Source: Verrucomicrobiota bacterium (GTDB lineage: Bacteria; Verrucomicrobiota; Verrucomicrobiia; Limisphaerales; JADJPG01). Taken from it: a stretch of 64,000 nucleotides of DNA. The translations under genes and the position numbers were made by a program. The DNA lies in NCBI GenBank assembly GCA_016713365.1, contig JADJPG010000004.1, positions 1 through 64,000 of the forward strand. Reading direction: 5' to 3'. The notes beneath the pieces were generated by a model that had not been told where the DNA came from, searched no databases, and saw only the letters and a list, made by a program, of their open reading frames with translations. Every line of letters begins with the position of its first letter. The first letter of the stretch is position 1. Shown in pieces: positions 36,736 to 46,851 of the stretch.

Positions 36736-39700
36736 TCATGGAACGCGTGGCGTGGCCAGACGGTAAATGCGGGTTGGCCCGGCGGTCGTCGTGTTGGTGA
36801 CCGCGACGAGGCGGTTCGTGGCGTAGGCGGGGATGTCCGCAATCCTCATCCACGGTGAGTCACCAATCAGGTCGCGCGATTGAACGGAATACGTCTTTCC
36901 GGCCAGGGCGAGAAAGCGAACCACGGCGGCGGGAATCTCCCCTGTGAACTCGATCTGCTCGACGCGAAGCAGATTGCCGCTGTCGCGCGGATTCGTTCCT
37001 GCGAGATACTCGTCATGATTCGACAAGCCGTCGCCATCCGCGTCGAGCCCGGCATCGGCGGCGTCGGTCGCAGCAAACCCGTTCGCGGTTTCCCACACGT
37101 CCGGCAAACCGTCGCCATCCGCGTCCGACAATACGGTGAGCGTCACGGGCGGCATGGTCAGGCCGGGCGTGGGATTGGCGGCGTTGGTTACGATCACGCG
37201 GTAAGTGCCGGCCTGATTGGTCTGCACGTTGGACAGCGTGAGGAAACCGATGCGTTCGTTCGAACTGTAGTTGGTCAGGGTCGTCGACGACCGACGAAGT
37301 TGGTAGTGAAACGGTGGCGGGTTCCCGGCGATGACGAAACTGAACGTCGCATCACCACCAACTGGTACGGCGAGACTGACCGGCGGCACCACGGTGGTCG
37401 GGTTGACGAGCACGGTCAGGAACGCTGGCGCGCTGGTCACAGAACCGAAGCTGTTCGCGACGATGTAATCGTATCGGCCTTCCGCCGCCAGTTGGACATT
37501 CGATACGCTCAGAGCCGTGTTGGTGGCTCCGGACACCGGGCTTTCGTTGAACCGCCATTGACCGGCAAAGGACGTTGCGCTCGTCACGCTCGCGGTGAAG
37601 AGGGCGTTCGAGCCGAGTCGGACGTGTTGTGACGCGGGGGTCGATCTCCACAACTGCCGGTGCGACGACCAGCCGAACCGGTGCGCTGGTCCACGCTTGA
37701 AATGCCGTCACGACGGCGACGGAATAATCGGCGTCGTCTGCGAATGCGACCGACGGCAGCGCGAGTGAGGCGTTCGTTTCGCCAGGCAGTGATTCGCCAT
37801 TCTTCAGCCATTGGAATCCGATCAGCGGCGCGGGCAAGGCGGCGAACTGCACGTTCAGTGTGGCGGGCGTTCCGACAGCGACGGTGCTGCGTTCCGTGAT
37901 GACCCGAACGAGATTCAGCAGTTCGGACGGATTGCTTCCGACATCGAGTTCGTCGCCGTCCAGTTGCCCATCGAGATCGCGATCGATGCCAAGCCGGATG
38001 CCGGTGCCGGGAGCCACAAGCGTGAACGTGGTTTCGGAACCGGCTGTAATCGTAGCGAGCAGTGAATCGATGGTCGCCGTTTCAGTGCGGCGATCGGGCT
38101 GAAAAACATCTCGAGCGGAATCAAACCACCAGCCGCGGCTTACGTCGCCGCGACGACCCTTCGCGATTAGCTCAACTCGGCCGGTCGGCGAGCGAGCGAG
38201 CGCGAGCATGGCGTCGAACTGCGCCGTGCGATTTGATGAAGCGAGAGTGACCTGTCGCCCGACGGCGCTCACTGGCGTCGTGTCCGATGTCGCTCGCGGC
38301 GAAGTCGTATCCGAACCGGCGACCGACAGCAGGAACGCCGTGAGATCAGCGACATCGCGATCGGTCGCGACGCGCAAGCCGTTCAGGAACCGCGGCAACG
38401 TATCGATGCTGCCATCGTGTCCAAAACCAAAACCGGCGCTCGATTCAGGGGAGGTTCCGCTCATGCCGATCTTGTCCGCCATGTTTCGAAACTGCGCGAT
38501 CTTCGAACGGAGATTGTTTTCGAGACGGAACGAAACCGGGAAGGAATGTCCGCCATTCGGTCCGGGAGTGATGGGCCGTTGCGCTCCACCTTGCAGCGCC
38601 GTCTCGACGCCGAGACCCGTGGGCGCGGTGTGACAGGTCGCGCAGAAATTCTCGGCGCGATTGAATTGCGCGAGTCCGCGTACGGCGTCGCCGGAGGGAA
38701 GGGGAGTGCCGCTCGGAAGTTCGCCGTCGCCGAGCGCGACCTGTCCGCGCAGCGGGACATTTGTGGCGAGTGAATTGTCGAGATTGCGATACGGATTGGG
38801 CGGGAGGCGAATGCTCGCGAGAAAGTCGCGGAACTCACGCATTTCAACGTGGCTCGGCGCAGCGGCGGCGCCTTGCAGATTAGTGAACGTGCCCTGAAAG
38901 GCTTCGATGTCCGCGCGGTCGCCACGCCAATGAAACGGTTCGTGTCCGATGATGTCCTGCAAGGTCTGCGTTACCATCACGCCCTTCATCGGGTGATAGG
39001 TGTTCGTCACGAACTGCCCTTGATGGTTTAGGACTGCGGTTGTGGCGTCGCCCGCGGGATTGCCCAAATCCCAGCCGAGGCGATCCATCCGTGCGTCGAC
39101 GTGGCACGAAGCGCAAGACGCCTGGCCCAGACCCGATGTGCGGCGTGTGTCGTAAAGATGACGGCGCCCGGCGGACACATTGATGGGCGTCGAATCGACA
39201 AACCGAGTGATCGATTTCACGGCTTGCGAGGCGGTGTCTACGACGGAAAGACTCGAAGTGAAGCGATGGTAGACGTAAAGGCGCCCGCGGGTGTCATCGA
39301 GCGCCAGCCCGCATGGGCCTTCACCAACTTCAATCGGCGGCTGAGGGAGACGTGCGCCATCGGGTCCGACCACGACGACGTTTCGCGATCCCATTCCGGC
39401 GATGTAGCCGCGTGTGCCGTCTGCGGTCCAAACGATGGCGCGAGGATCACCGATGGATTGGTCGCGCTCAGCTGGGGGAACGGCCGGCGTCGAATAATCG
39501 AGGTGCGGATTTAGGTCGGTGACGATCTTAGGCAGGTTCGCGGGGTTCACCATCGCCAGCTTCACTTGGGTGAATACGCCGTTCAGGTTCGGCTCGAACC
39601 GAACTTCGTTCCGCGCCTCCGTGCCGATGACGGCGATCGCGCCTGAAGCTGGATTCGGTTCGGCGGCAATGCAGATGTTCATCAGGCCGGTCGCGTAACT

Positions 39701-40594
39701 GATTGCGAACGTCGCCGTGTCGATCACCGCGAGGTCGCGGTCCGGCAGATCCCATCCGACGACACGTTGCGTGAGCGCGGCGTTGGTGCCGGAGACGAAC
39801 TCCGTCCAGTCGCGCTGGTTGTCGTCGAGCCAGCGCCCCGAACCGTTGCGTCGCACAATCAAGCTCGTGTTCGGCGGCGGAAGATTCGTAGGGAGGTTCG
39901 AGTTGATCGGCGGACGAAATGTCAGGCCGTTGTTCGGCGGCGGATTCAATCCACCGTACGGGCCGTTCGTGCGGCTCACAACGTTGTCGATGAAGAGCAG
40001 GTTCCGCATCTTCGCGCCGATGACGGTCGTGGCGTTGCCGGATTCGAAGATCGCCGCATAAACGCGTTGACCATCCGGACTGACCGAAAGTGCCTTCGGT
40101 CGCTCGGCGTGGATGGTGAGATTGGTGATGAGCTGGCGTGACGTGGGATCGAAAACCTGGATGACGTTCGGGAGCGCACAGGAGACGAAGGCGCGCGCGG
40201 GCGTGCCGGCGAAGACGACGTCACTCGGCGTGTCGAGCGTATCGAGAGTGGCGATGACGCGCTGGCCCGGGACATCGATGATACTGATCGAGTCGGAGAT
40301 GTGGTTCACGACCCACGCTTCGGTGTCGTTCCGAAAGCGGACGGTGACCGGATCAATGCCGACGGGCACAAAGCCCATTGACCGCGGCGTGTCACCCGTC
40401 ACGTCGAGGAGTTCGAGCTTTCCGTCCGCGAGGTTGCAGACGGCGAGCGTGGAACGATCCGGGCTCAGCGCGATGGGATGAACGGGTGCGGTTTCGAAGT
40501 TGATGAAGGAGGAGTTCGTCGCTTCCGCAGCACGTCCAGACGCCAGCGCTGCCAGTGCGAGCAGCAGTACGACGATGGTGGCGCGGAAGTTCAC
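36736..40594 (-). CDS. Secreted di-haem cytochrome / beta-propeller / Ig / TSP3 fusion, one apparent frameshift
   Basis: Signal peptide MNFRATIVVLLLALAALASG. Residues about 30-480 are a YVTN-type beta-propeller (PVHPIALSPDRSTLAVCNLA, SISIIDVPGQRVIATLDTL, PRAIVWTADGTRGYIAGMG). Two c-haem sites follow: CASCH in GLGQASCASCHVDARMDRLG and CATCH in NRAENFCATCHTAPTG, resembling di-haem cytochrome c peroxidase/MauG relatives. Ig-like domains come next (FQWLKNGESLPGE), then a region that changes frame in a five-G run at 37636-37640: one G fewer joins VVEIDPASQHVRLGSNALF. The C-terminus has calcium-type TSP3 repeats (DADGDGLPDVWETANG, DADGDGLSNHDEYLAGTNP) and a final Ig-like strand region. Likely periplasmic or surface electron-carrying protein; partner unknown. 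Confidence 0.82.
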
Positions 40595-40714
40595 GGGTAC
40601 AACAGTCGGCGCTTTCGAACTGTTTATGAATTCGCAAAGCGGGGACGCGGGAAGAATACCCGTTTGAAGATCGATTGCAACGCGGCCGAAGCACCGGTCG
40701 CAGCCCGAGTGGGA

Positions 40715-41156
40715 CTAAGTCGTCTTCGGGAAACCGTTGCGCAGGGAACGCCAAGGCTCTTCGTTCGACACGTCCACGATGCCGGGCTCCGGGGCGTTCG
40801 CAGGTGAGAGGATGGCCAGGAAGACGAGGCGTTCGTTGAAGGGATTGTAGGTGCCGTGGACTTCGCCCTTGGGGATCAGCACCATCTCGCCGGGGCCGAG
40901 GATGCGATGCTGCTTGCCGATCCATTGCTCCGCGCGGCCGGAGAGGATGTAGATGATCTCTTCGCGCGTTGGGTGCGTGTGGAACGGATGCGAGCGGAAC
41001 GGCTCCATGTTCGCGCGGACCATCAGCAGTTCCTTGTTCGGCACCACGTCGGCACGGGACAGCCATTCTTCCAGCGTCCACGGCGAGACGTAATCCACCT
41101 TCTCGGCGGCGGTGACAAAACGGCGGTCGGCTGGGGGCGGGAATCAGGTTGCTCAT
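40715..41156 (-). CDS. Cupin-domain protein, one apparent frameshift near the start
   Basis: From ATG 41156 the first codons read MSNLIP; removing one base from the C-runs (plus-strand 41133-41141) continues as PPADRRFVTAAEKVDYVSPW into the frame that runs to 40715, a product of about 146 residues. Without the correction the longest product starts at 41098 (MDYVSPWTLEEWLSRADVVP). Cupin motif 1 is present as HPFHTHPTREEIIYILSG and motif 2 as PGEMVLIPKGEVHGTYNPF, with His, His, Glu and His metal ligands. Small single-domain cupins can be isomerases, dioxygenases or regulatory binders; function not determinable. Confidence 0.8.
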
Positions 41157-41180
41157 GGGATGTTCAATACGTTCTGCGGC

Positions 41181-42545
41181 CTATGGAAACAATTCCATGA
41201 GGGCGTCGGCAAACAGTTTCATGCCGCGCGCGTCGGGATGATTGATGGAGTTCAGCATCACGCTCGTGTGCGGAATGCCCTGCCGCCATAAGCGACCGTA
41301 GCGCAGCGCGGCGTCGGCGAGGGCGACGTTGTGTTTCGCTGCGAACTGGCGCAGGCCGGCGACGTAAGGACGCGGGTCGTGGTCGATGTCGCGTTCGCGC
41401 GTGAGGCCCATCCAGTCGGGCCGGACGTAATGCGGCGTGAGGATGATCCATTCCGCGCCGATGGCCTGAAAGTCCGCGAGGAACTTCGAGTATTGTTTCT
41501 CGACCGCTTCAGGGTTGAGGCCCGCGTCGTTCACGAACTCGGACACCACGAGGTCCGGCTTCGCGTCGAGCACCTTCTCCTTGTAGTTGTGCTCCGCGCC
41601 GGGCGGCTGCGCGAGGTAAGTGCTCGTGTTGCGCCCGCCCCAAGCTTCCGTGACGAGTTCGATCTTCGCCTTCGGGAAGCGTTCCTTCAGTCGCGCGACG
41701 AATTGTTCCTGCCAACGGTTCTTCTGCCAGTCGGGCACGTAGGTGCCGACCGTGACGCTGTCGCCCCACGCGAGAATGCGCAGGGGCTCGCCTGATCGCA
41801 GCTTCGCGAGCGCCTTCGGCGTGAACTTCTCCGCGACCGTCGGCGAGGGCTTCGGCGGCTCGGGATAAGCAGTCTCCAGAATCGGGAAGAGATGGTCGGG
41901 CGAAAGCTTCGCGATGACGCCGGGCAGCCAGATGTTCCCGAGGTGTTGCTCGCCGGGTTTGACTTCCGGCGCGAGCGGAGCGGCGGAGAGCGGCTGGCCC
42001 TTGCGCAATTCCACGCGCCCATCCTTCGTCATTACCACGGCATCGAGCCGCAACTGCGCGTGGCGATAGCTAGCATACACCGGTTGCTTTGCGCCGATGA
42101 TGTTGTTCGTCGTGCGGCCCACGGTGCCCCAGGACAAATCCACCTCATACGCCTCGCCGCGACGGAACGCCTCGGAACTCGCGTCCGGTCCGGCGCGCAG
42201 TACGAGGCTGTCCCTGTCGAGCAGGTAAGGCGTCGTGGTTTCCTGCGCGCGCACGCCGACGAGTTGCACGCCTTTCACCCAACCGCCCGCGCGCGGATTG
42301 AAGACCGGCAGCGAATCATACTTCTCCGCCGTCACCGTCACCCACTCGGGCGGCGTCACGCGCACGATGGTGTTCACCGGTGAACCGCCGCCATGCGTAA
42401 ACGTGACTTGCACATCCCAATCACCCGCGAGCTTGAACTCCGCCGGGGCGGCGAAGGACATCCTTGCGCCTAGAACCAGACCGGCGACGAAGGCGAACAG
42501 AAGCGGAGCGCGAAGAGAGACGTTTTTCAAAAGTCTTGTGAACAT
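41181..42545 (-). CDS. Secreted SGNH/GDSL-type hydrolase
   Basis: 454 residues from ATG 42545 (MFTRLLKNVSLRAPLLFAFV), which gives a signal peptide; the frame is open 23 codons further. The N-terminal half is a beta-sandwich of unknown role (DWDVQVTFTHGGGSPVNTIV). The C-terminal half is the SGNH fold: LAWGDSVTVGTYVPD (block I, nucleophile Ser), AWGGRNTSTYL (block II Gly), FVNDAG (block III Asn) and NSINHPDARGMKLFADA (block V, Asp-x-x-His-like NHPD). Typical substrates are acetyl or acyl esters on carbohydrates; not specified here. Confidence 0.87.
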   Translation of the reverse strand: MFTRLLKNVSLRAPLLFAFVAGLVLGARMSFAAPAEFKLAGDWDVQVTFTHGGGSPVNTIVRVTPPEWVTVTAEKYDSLPVFNPRAGGWVKGVQLVGVRAQETTTPYLLDRDSLVLRAGPDASSEAFRRGEAYEVDLSWGTVGRTTNNIIGAKQPVYASYRHAQLRLDAVVMTKDGRVELRKGQPLSAAPLAPEVKPGEQHLGNIWLPGVIAKLSPDHLFPILETAYPEPPKPSPTVAEKFTPKALAKLRSGEPLRILAWGDSVTVGTYVPDWQKNRWQEQFVARLKERFPKAKIELVTEAWGGRNTSTYLAQPPGAEHNYKEKVLDAKPDLVVSEFVNDAGLNPEAVEKQYSKFLADFQAIGAEWIILTPHYVRPDWMGLTRERDIDHDPRPYVAGLRQFAAKHNVALADAALRYGRLWRQGIPHTSVMLNSINHPDARGMKLFADALMELFP

Positions 42546-42629
42546 CGCAATGGTGGACGAACTCAGCGGGGCATTCTGTTCAACTTCTTCGAGTGTAAAA
42601 CCGAAACGCACCAAGGGAAGTAAAGCGGT

Positions 42630-42959
42630 TCAGGCCTGGGCTTCCAATTGAATGATGCTGAGAATGCCACATTCATACTCGAATCTTAATCTTCCGTCTG
42701 GACTCGAAAACCGTAGCTGCTCAGTAGCGTAATCAATTTCTGAAATCCGCACCAAGATGCCGTCGATCGGCCCGATTCCCAACGCCACCCCTGCCGCAGG
42801 ATAAGCGATCTGGTAATCACGGGCTACTCGTTCCCAAGTGTCAGTAGAAAACACCCCGCAACCCGAGTGGGAAACTGTGAGCAGATACTTCCCAGTGGGA
42901 TCAAAGCCAGCGGCAACCAAGCCGCCAATGTTCAGACATTTGGGAGTAACCGATGACAC
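42630..42959 (-). CDS. Small protein of unknown function
   Basis: 109 residues beginning MSSVTPKCLNIGGLVAAGFD. It has WD40-like text (GFDPTGKYLLTVSHSGCGVF, SPDGRLRFEYECGILSII) but is too short for a propeller and has no signal peptide. Base composition is visibly less GC-rich than its neighbours. Only 11 bases separate its start from the stop of the FG-GAP gene upstream on the same strand. I do not recognise a family; recent acquisition is possible. Confidence 0.5.
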   Translation of the reverse strand: MSSVTPKCLNIGGLVAAGFDPTGKYLLTVSHSGCGVFSTDTWERVARDYQIAYPAAGVALGIGPIDGILVRISEIDYATEQLRFSSPDGRLRFEYECGILSIIQLEAQA

Positions 42960-42970
42960 GGCTCAACAGA

Positions 42971-44377
42971 TCACTTCACCTCCGCGCGCTGCGGTGCGGC
43001 CAGCTTCGGCTGCGCCTTGTCCCACTCTTCCTGGCTTACGGTCTTCTTCGAGTGAATGTGGACAAACGTTCCCTTCTTGTTGCCCACGACGATGTCCGGC
43101 AGACCGTCGCCGTTCGCGTCCGCGGCCACCACCTGTGTGCCGACGCCGGAATCGTTGTCGATTTGATACGGCACCCAGTCCACGGACTTGTCCGCGCCGC
43201 GCACGAGCTTAAACCAGTAGAGCACCGCCGGTGCGCCGGGTTCGTCGTCGCCCGCCGGACCGTGCGCCCAGAAGCGTTTGCCCGTCACGATGTCCTTCAA
43301 GCCGTCGCCGTCGATGTCCACGAGATCCACCGCGTGAAGCTGCGAGAAGCGCACGCCGTATTTGTTTAGCGGCGGCGGCGCGTTGCCCTTCTTCGGCTCC
43401 ATGATGTTGTGCTGCGTGAAGCGGATGCTTCCGTCGGCGTCACGTTCCTTCAATTGCTCGAACCACGCGAGGCCGTAACCGTGCGCCGCGAGGCTCGTGA
43501 TCACGTCGTTCAATCCGTCGCCGTTCACATCGTAGGCATACATCTGCGCGCTGCCGTGGGCGGGCGCGAAGGGCACCTTGTGCTGCTTCCAGGTCGGATC
43601 GCCCGCGAGCGACTTCGGCTGCTCCCACCAACCGTCCTTCTCCAGGATGTCCAGCTTCCCGTCGTTATTCACATCGCCGAAGCCGTAGCCGTGATTGAAC
43701 CAGTGCCATTTGCCCGGCGTGGAAATCTTGTGGAACGTCCACTTCTCCGTCGGCTTGCTCCAATCCGGCTGCGCGTAGCCGAAGTAGCTCACCATGTTCG
43801 TGCCTTCCTTGATGCGCGTGTGAAAGAGCAGCTCCGGCTTGCCGTCGCCCGTGATGTCCCCAAACGTCGGCGACTCATTGTCCGTGAGATCCACCGCGAG
43901 ATGTTTCTTCCAAAGTCCGCCAGCGCCTTTGGGATTCTCGTACCAATACGACGCCGCGCTCGGGAAACCGAGAATCAGAATGTCATCCCAGCCATCGCCG
44001 CTGATGTCGTGGGCGAACGCGAAGAAATTATCCGAGTAGGCGTTCTCCTTGCCGAGACCGCCGTGAAAGCCCGGCACCGTCACTTTCGTCATCGGCCCCA
44101 GCTTCAACTCGAACGGCGCGGAGCCGCCTGGCGACTTGCGTTTGTCCGCCACGTCGTATTCGTGGCGCCTTTTGAACTCCGGCCCCTCCCACCAGAACGG
44201 CCCAGACACCACGTCCATCTTGCCGTCCTTGTTGAAGTCCCCGAGATTCGCCCCTTCGCTCCAGAACTGGTCGCTGAGCTGGACCTTCTTGAACGTGTGC
44301 AAGGTGAGTTCATCAGCGGCACCGGCAAGGAAAGGCGCCGACACCACGGCTGCGAGAAAAACGAGGCGAGATTTCAT
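42971..44377 (-). CDS. Secreted FG-GAP/VCBS repeat protein (integrin-like propeller)
   Basis: 468 residues with signal peptide MKSRLVFLAAVVSAPFLAGA. Seven-bladed FG-GAP-type repeats with calcium-like motifs: NLGDFNKDGKMDVVSGPFWW, FAHDISGDGWDDILILGFPS, TFGDITGDGKPELLFHTRI, GFGDVNNDGKLDILEKDGWW, YAYDVNGDGLNDVITSLAAH, DLVDIDGDGLKDIVTGKRFW and VAADANGDGLPDIVVGNKKG. The repeated WW/WF residues after each blade resemble a conserved Planctomycete/Verrucomicrobial group of unknown function. Probably extracellular binding. Confidence 0.88.
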   Translation of the reverse strand: MKSRLVFLAAVVSAPFLAGAADELTLHTFKKVQLSDQFWSEGANLGDFNKDGKMDVVSGPFWWEGPEFKRRHEYDVADKRKSPGGSAPFELKLGPMTKVTVPGFHGGLGKENAYSDNFFAFAHDISGDGWDDILILGFPSAASYWYENPKGAGGLWKKHLAVDLTDNESPTFGDITGDGKPELLFHTRIKEGTNMVSYFGYAQPDWSKPTEKWTFHKISTPGKWHWFNHGYGFGDVNNDGKLDILEKDGWWEQPKSLAGDPTWKQHKVPFAPAHGSAQMYAYDVNGDGLNDVITSLAAHGYGLAWFEQLKERDADGSIRFTQHNIMEPKKGNAPPPLNKYGVRFSQLHAVDLVDIDGDGLKDIVTGKRFWAHGPAGDDEPGAPAVLYWFKLVRGADKSVDWVPYQIDNDSGVGTQVVAADANGDGLPDIVVGNKKGTFVHIHSKKTVSQEEWDKAQPKLAAPQRAEVK

Positions 44378-44437
44378 GCGCTAGGTCTCGCAGGCCCGCG
44401 TGGTGCGGTCAAGCCCGCAGGGGACTTCTGCGTCCTG

Positions 44438-45706
44438 TTAAGGAGACCAATTCGCGCGGTAGAAGCGGAGCGGAGGCTGCGGTGAAGTGGAGTCCGTCCA
44501 GAGATACGGGCTCGTGCTCAGAGGAAACGTATCAAGAACTTGCCACGGACCGCTCGGGTCACTGGCTGATTCAATCTGAATCGTAGTTCCTTGGATCCCG
44601 CTGATACCAACTTCGGAAGGGTTTTCTCGAGCGACGGCAAGATGTAGCAATGGGTCGGATTGCAACAGATCCTGCCCCCAACGTGAATTTCCAGAAATGC
44701 CGACCAGCGTTCCATTGCCATAAGCGAATCTCGCTAAGTTGTTCGTGATAGTACGTGCGTCCCAGTTGACGCCATTGGTCGACGTCAGGATTACAGAATC
44801 TCCGGTTGCCACGAACAAACCATTGATGCACTCGACACTGCTAAGGAGATTGGTCACACCGGGGTTTTGTGGTGTCCATGACGCTCCGTCTGGCGATGTG
44901 AGAATAGTTGGCGTATACGGAGTACCTAGTTTAAACCCGACGGCTACAAACATTCCGTTACCCCACGTCAATCCTGTTGGAACGAGAGCAAAGTCTATCT
45001 CAGCTCGAAACCAGTTGTCTCCGTTGGAAGACCAGTAAAACGACGTGGTTGTGCCTGTAAACGATTGACACGCGACTACAAAACGTCCGCCCCCAAACCC
45101 AATTCGGCGTGTCGCCCTAGCAAAGGCCTGTCTACGCCAAATACGACCGTCTGATGAAGTCAATATGCTCTTGGAAAGTTCCATATTTCCGTCAATCGCA
45201 ACGTGCTTTCCCTGTCCAAAGCAAACGTCCTGGAAAAATCCGATACCCGGACCGTTGGCGAAACCCATCCAGTTCGTGCCGTCCTGTGAGGTGTAGGTGT
45301 TATAGCCCCACCCCACTGCCATAAACTTGCCGTCAGCGAAGATCACGCGGCGCAACTCACCGTTGATCCGGAGGGTCGGATCTGCGTCATGCCACGGAGT
45401 CCAGTTAACCCCATCGGGCGAACTGTAAATCGTGCCATAGTCGGTCCACTGTTTGTGCCCCACCGCCACGAACATGCCGTTCCCATAGGTTACATCCCAA
45501 TGCCCTGCTAGCCACGGCCCTTCAGGCGGGGGTATTTGCCGCACCGTCCAATTCTGAAGTGAATCGGCACGGGCTGTGGCTCCTGCTAAGTAGGTTGCGA
45601 TCAAGCACGCTAGCCCAACCCACTCGACCAAACGGCTTGTTAACGCATAGCGGATGACGACATTCCAAGACCTCTGGCGGCGAATTTGCAGGGAAGGAAG
45701 CTTCAT
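44438..45706 (-). CDS. Secreted repeat protein, sialidase/kelch-like propeller
   Basis: 422 residues. A long N-terminus precedes the hydrophobic LVEWVGLACLIATYLAGATA, so export may use an extended signal peptide. The rest is a set of Gly/Asn-rich blades: VTYGNGMFVAVGHKQWTDYG, IYSSPDGVNWTPWHDA, YTSQDGTNWMGFANGPG, ILTSSDGRIWRRQAFAR, ILTSPDGASWTPQNPGV and ILTSTNGVNWDARTI. The TSPDGxxWT box resembles Asp-boxes of sialidase-like propellers but lacks an evident catalytic set. The C-terminus PQPPLRFYRANWSP is shared with other secreted proteins of this phylum. Function unknown. Confidence 0.75.
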   Translation of the reverse strand: MKLPSLQIRRQRSWNVVIRYALTSRLVEWVGLACLIATYLAGATARADSLQNWTVRQIPPPEGPWLAGHWDVTYGNGMFVAVGHKQWTDYGTIYSSPDGVNWTPWHDADPTLRINGELRRVIFADGKFMAVGWGYNTYTSQDGTNWMGFANGPGIGFFQDVCFGQGKHVAIDGNMELSKSILTSSDGRIWRRQAFARATRRIGFGGGRFVVACQSFTGTTTSFYWSSNGDNWFRAEIDFALVPTGLTWGNGMFVAVGFKLGTPYTPTILTSPDGASWTPQNPGVTNLLSSVECINGLFVATGDSVILTSTNGVNWDARTITNNLARFAYGNGTLVGISGNSRWGQDLLQSDPLLHLAVARENPSEVGISGIQGTTIQIESASDPSGPWQVLDTFPLSTSPYLWTDSTSPQPPLRFYRANWSP

Positions 45707-46255
45707 GGCTGAGCTTATTTATGCGCAACTATGGCAATTCGTCAAATTTTCCAGATCGCGTCAGGACGTTGGAGCGAAAGGAGTTTGAGGGAAAGAGACG
45801 ATCTTTCGCGCCTGGAACCTAGCTGCGCTCAGGAGTTCGGTGCCTTTTGTTTATGCCGCATCTTTCTGACGTAGTTCCAATAGCAACAGACTCCCGAACG
45901 CCGCGACGGATTGGACTGGGGCTGTGGAATTGAAGGCGAGTTGAGTGTCTGGAGATGGGCATGGGACAGGCGTAACCATAACTGGTGACTGTCTGGGGAA
46001 GGAGATTCGGTTACATTGGTGGCGTGTTACACGCTTGTTTCTCAGGTGTGTTTGTGTGAAGAGGCCGGACCTGTTGTCCGGCCTTTCGTTTTTTCAAGGG
46101 GTGGTTTTCCGGCGGCGGGTAGCCATGAAGCGGGCAAATCACGGTCACAAGGCTGGCTTGTGAAAAAATTCACGAATTAACCTTGCCTGACTTTTTTTGG
46201 CTGATTAGCTTCCCAAAGTTGGTCGGCGCGGTCTTCCTCCGGGGCGCCTCTCCTT
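45707..46255. other. 549-base intergenic region upstream of nuoB
   Basis: Divergent region between the kelch-like gene and the nuo operon. No supported protein gene. It contains a strong plus-strand terminator at 46063-46094 and, before it, a stretch of about 150-200 bases (roughly 45890-46062) without a good reading frame. The nuo promoter is probably within 46095-46255, where TTCACGAATTAACCTTGCC is AT-richer. A small RNA ending at the terminator or a nuo leader are the two options. Confidence 0.5.
46063..46094 (+). terminator. Rho-independent terminator upstream of nuoB
   Basis: Perfect 8-bp stem GGCCGGAC/GTCCGGCC with loop CTGTT and tail TTTCGTTTTTT. It faces the plus strand although no plus-strand protein gene lies upstream for more than 14 kb, so it should end a non-coding RNA or act as a control point ahead of nuo. 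Confidence 0.8.
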
Positions 46256-46810
46256 ATGCAGAACAACGCTGAATTCGGCTATAATTCGAAAATCGAAGGC
46301 GACGTCATTGTGACGCGGGTCGATGCGGCTTTGAACTGGTTCCGCAAGAATTCCCTGTGGCCGATGCCGATGGGTTTGGCGTGTTGCGCGATTGAGTTGA
46401 TGGCCTCGGGCGCAAGTCGGTTTGATATTTCGCGGTTTGGTTCGGAAGTGATGCGGTTTTCGCCCCGTCAGTCAGATGTAATGATTGTGGCGGGGACGGT
46501 GACTTACAAGATGGCGCTGTCCGTGAAGCGGATCTACGACCAGATGGCGGAGCCGAAGTGGGTAATCGCGATGGGCGCATGCGCGTCGACGGGCGGTATG
46601 TATCGCAGTTACGCGGTGCTGCAGGGTGTGGACAATATCATTCCGGTGGATGTGTATGTAGCGGGTTGCCCGCCCCGTCCGGAGTCTTTGCTCGACGCGT
46701 TGGTGAAGATGCAGAACAAGGTGGCTCGCCAGCCGGTCGTGGAGGAACTGGAGATTACCAACATCCTGCGCGCGAAGAAGGATCGCCGGTCAAAGGTTAG
46801 CGCCACCTGA
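46256..46810 (+). CDS. nuoB: NADH-quinone oxidoreductase subunit B
   Basis: 184 residues. Carries the ligands of the terminal 4Fe-4S cluster N2: tandem Cys in MGLACCAIELM, Cys in AMGACASTGGMY and Cys in VYVAGCPPRPESLLDALVK. N2 passes electrons to quinone at the interface with NuoD and NuoH. Length is normal. It is the first gene of the nuo cluster here; nuoA, which usually comes first, is absent. 41 bases before nuoC. Confidence 0.97.
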   Translation: MQNNAEFGYNSKIEGDVIVTRVDAALNWFRKNSLWPMPMGLACCAIELMASGASRFDISRFGSEVMRFSPRQSDVMIVAGTVTYKMALSVKRIYDQMAEPKWVIAMGACASTGGMYRSYAVLQGVDNIIPVDVYVAGCPPRPESLLDALVKMQNKVARQPVVEELEITNILRAKKDRRSKVSAT

Positions 46811-46851
46811 ACGACGCTCTTTACGCTCAACTCATACGAATTTAAGCAACC

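Noticed and set aside
45945..46163. 72-codon frame upstream of nuoB
   Set aside because: Crosses the terminator hairpin; no motif.
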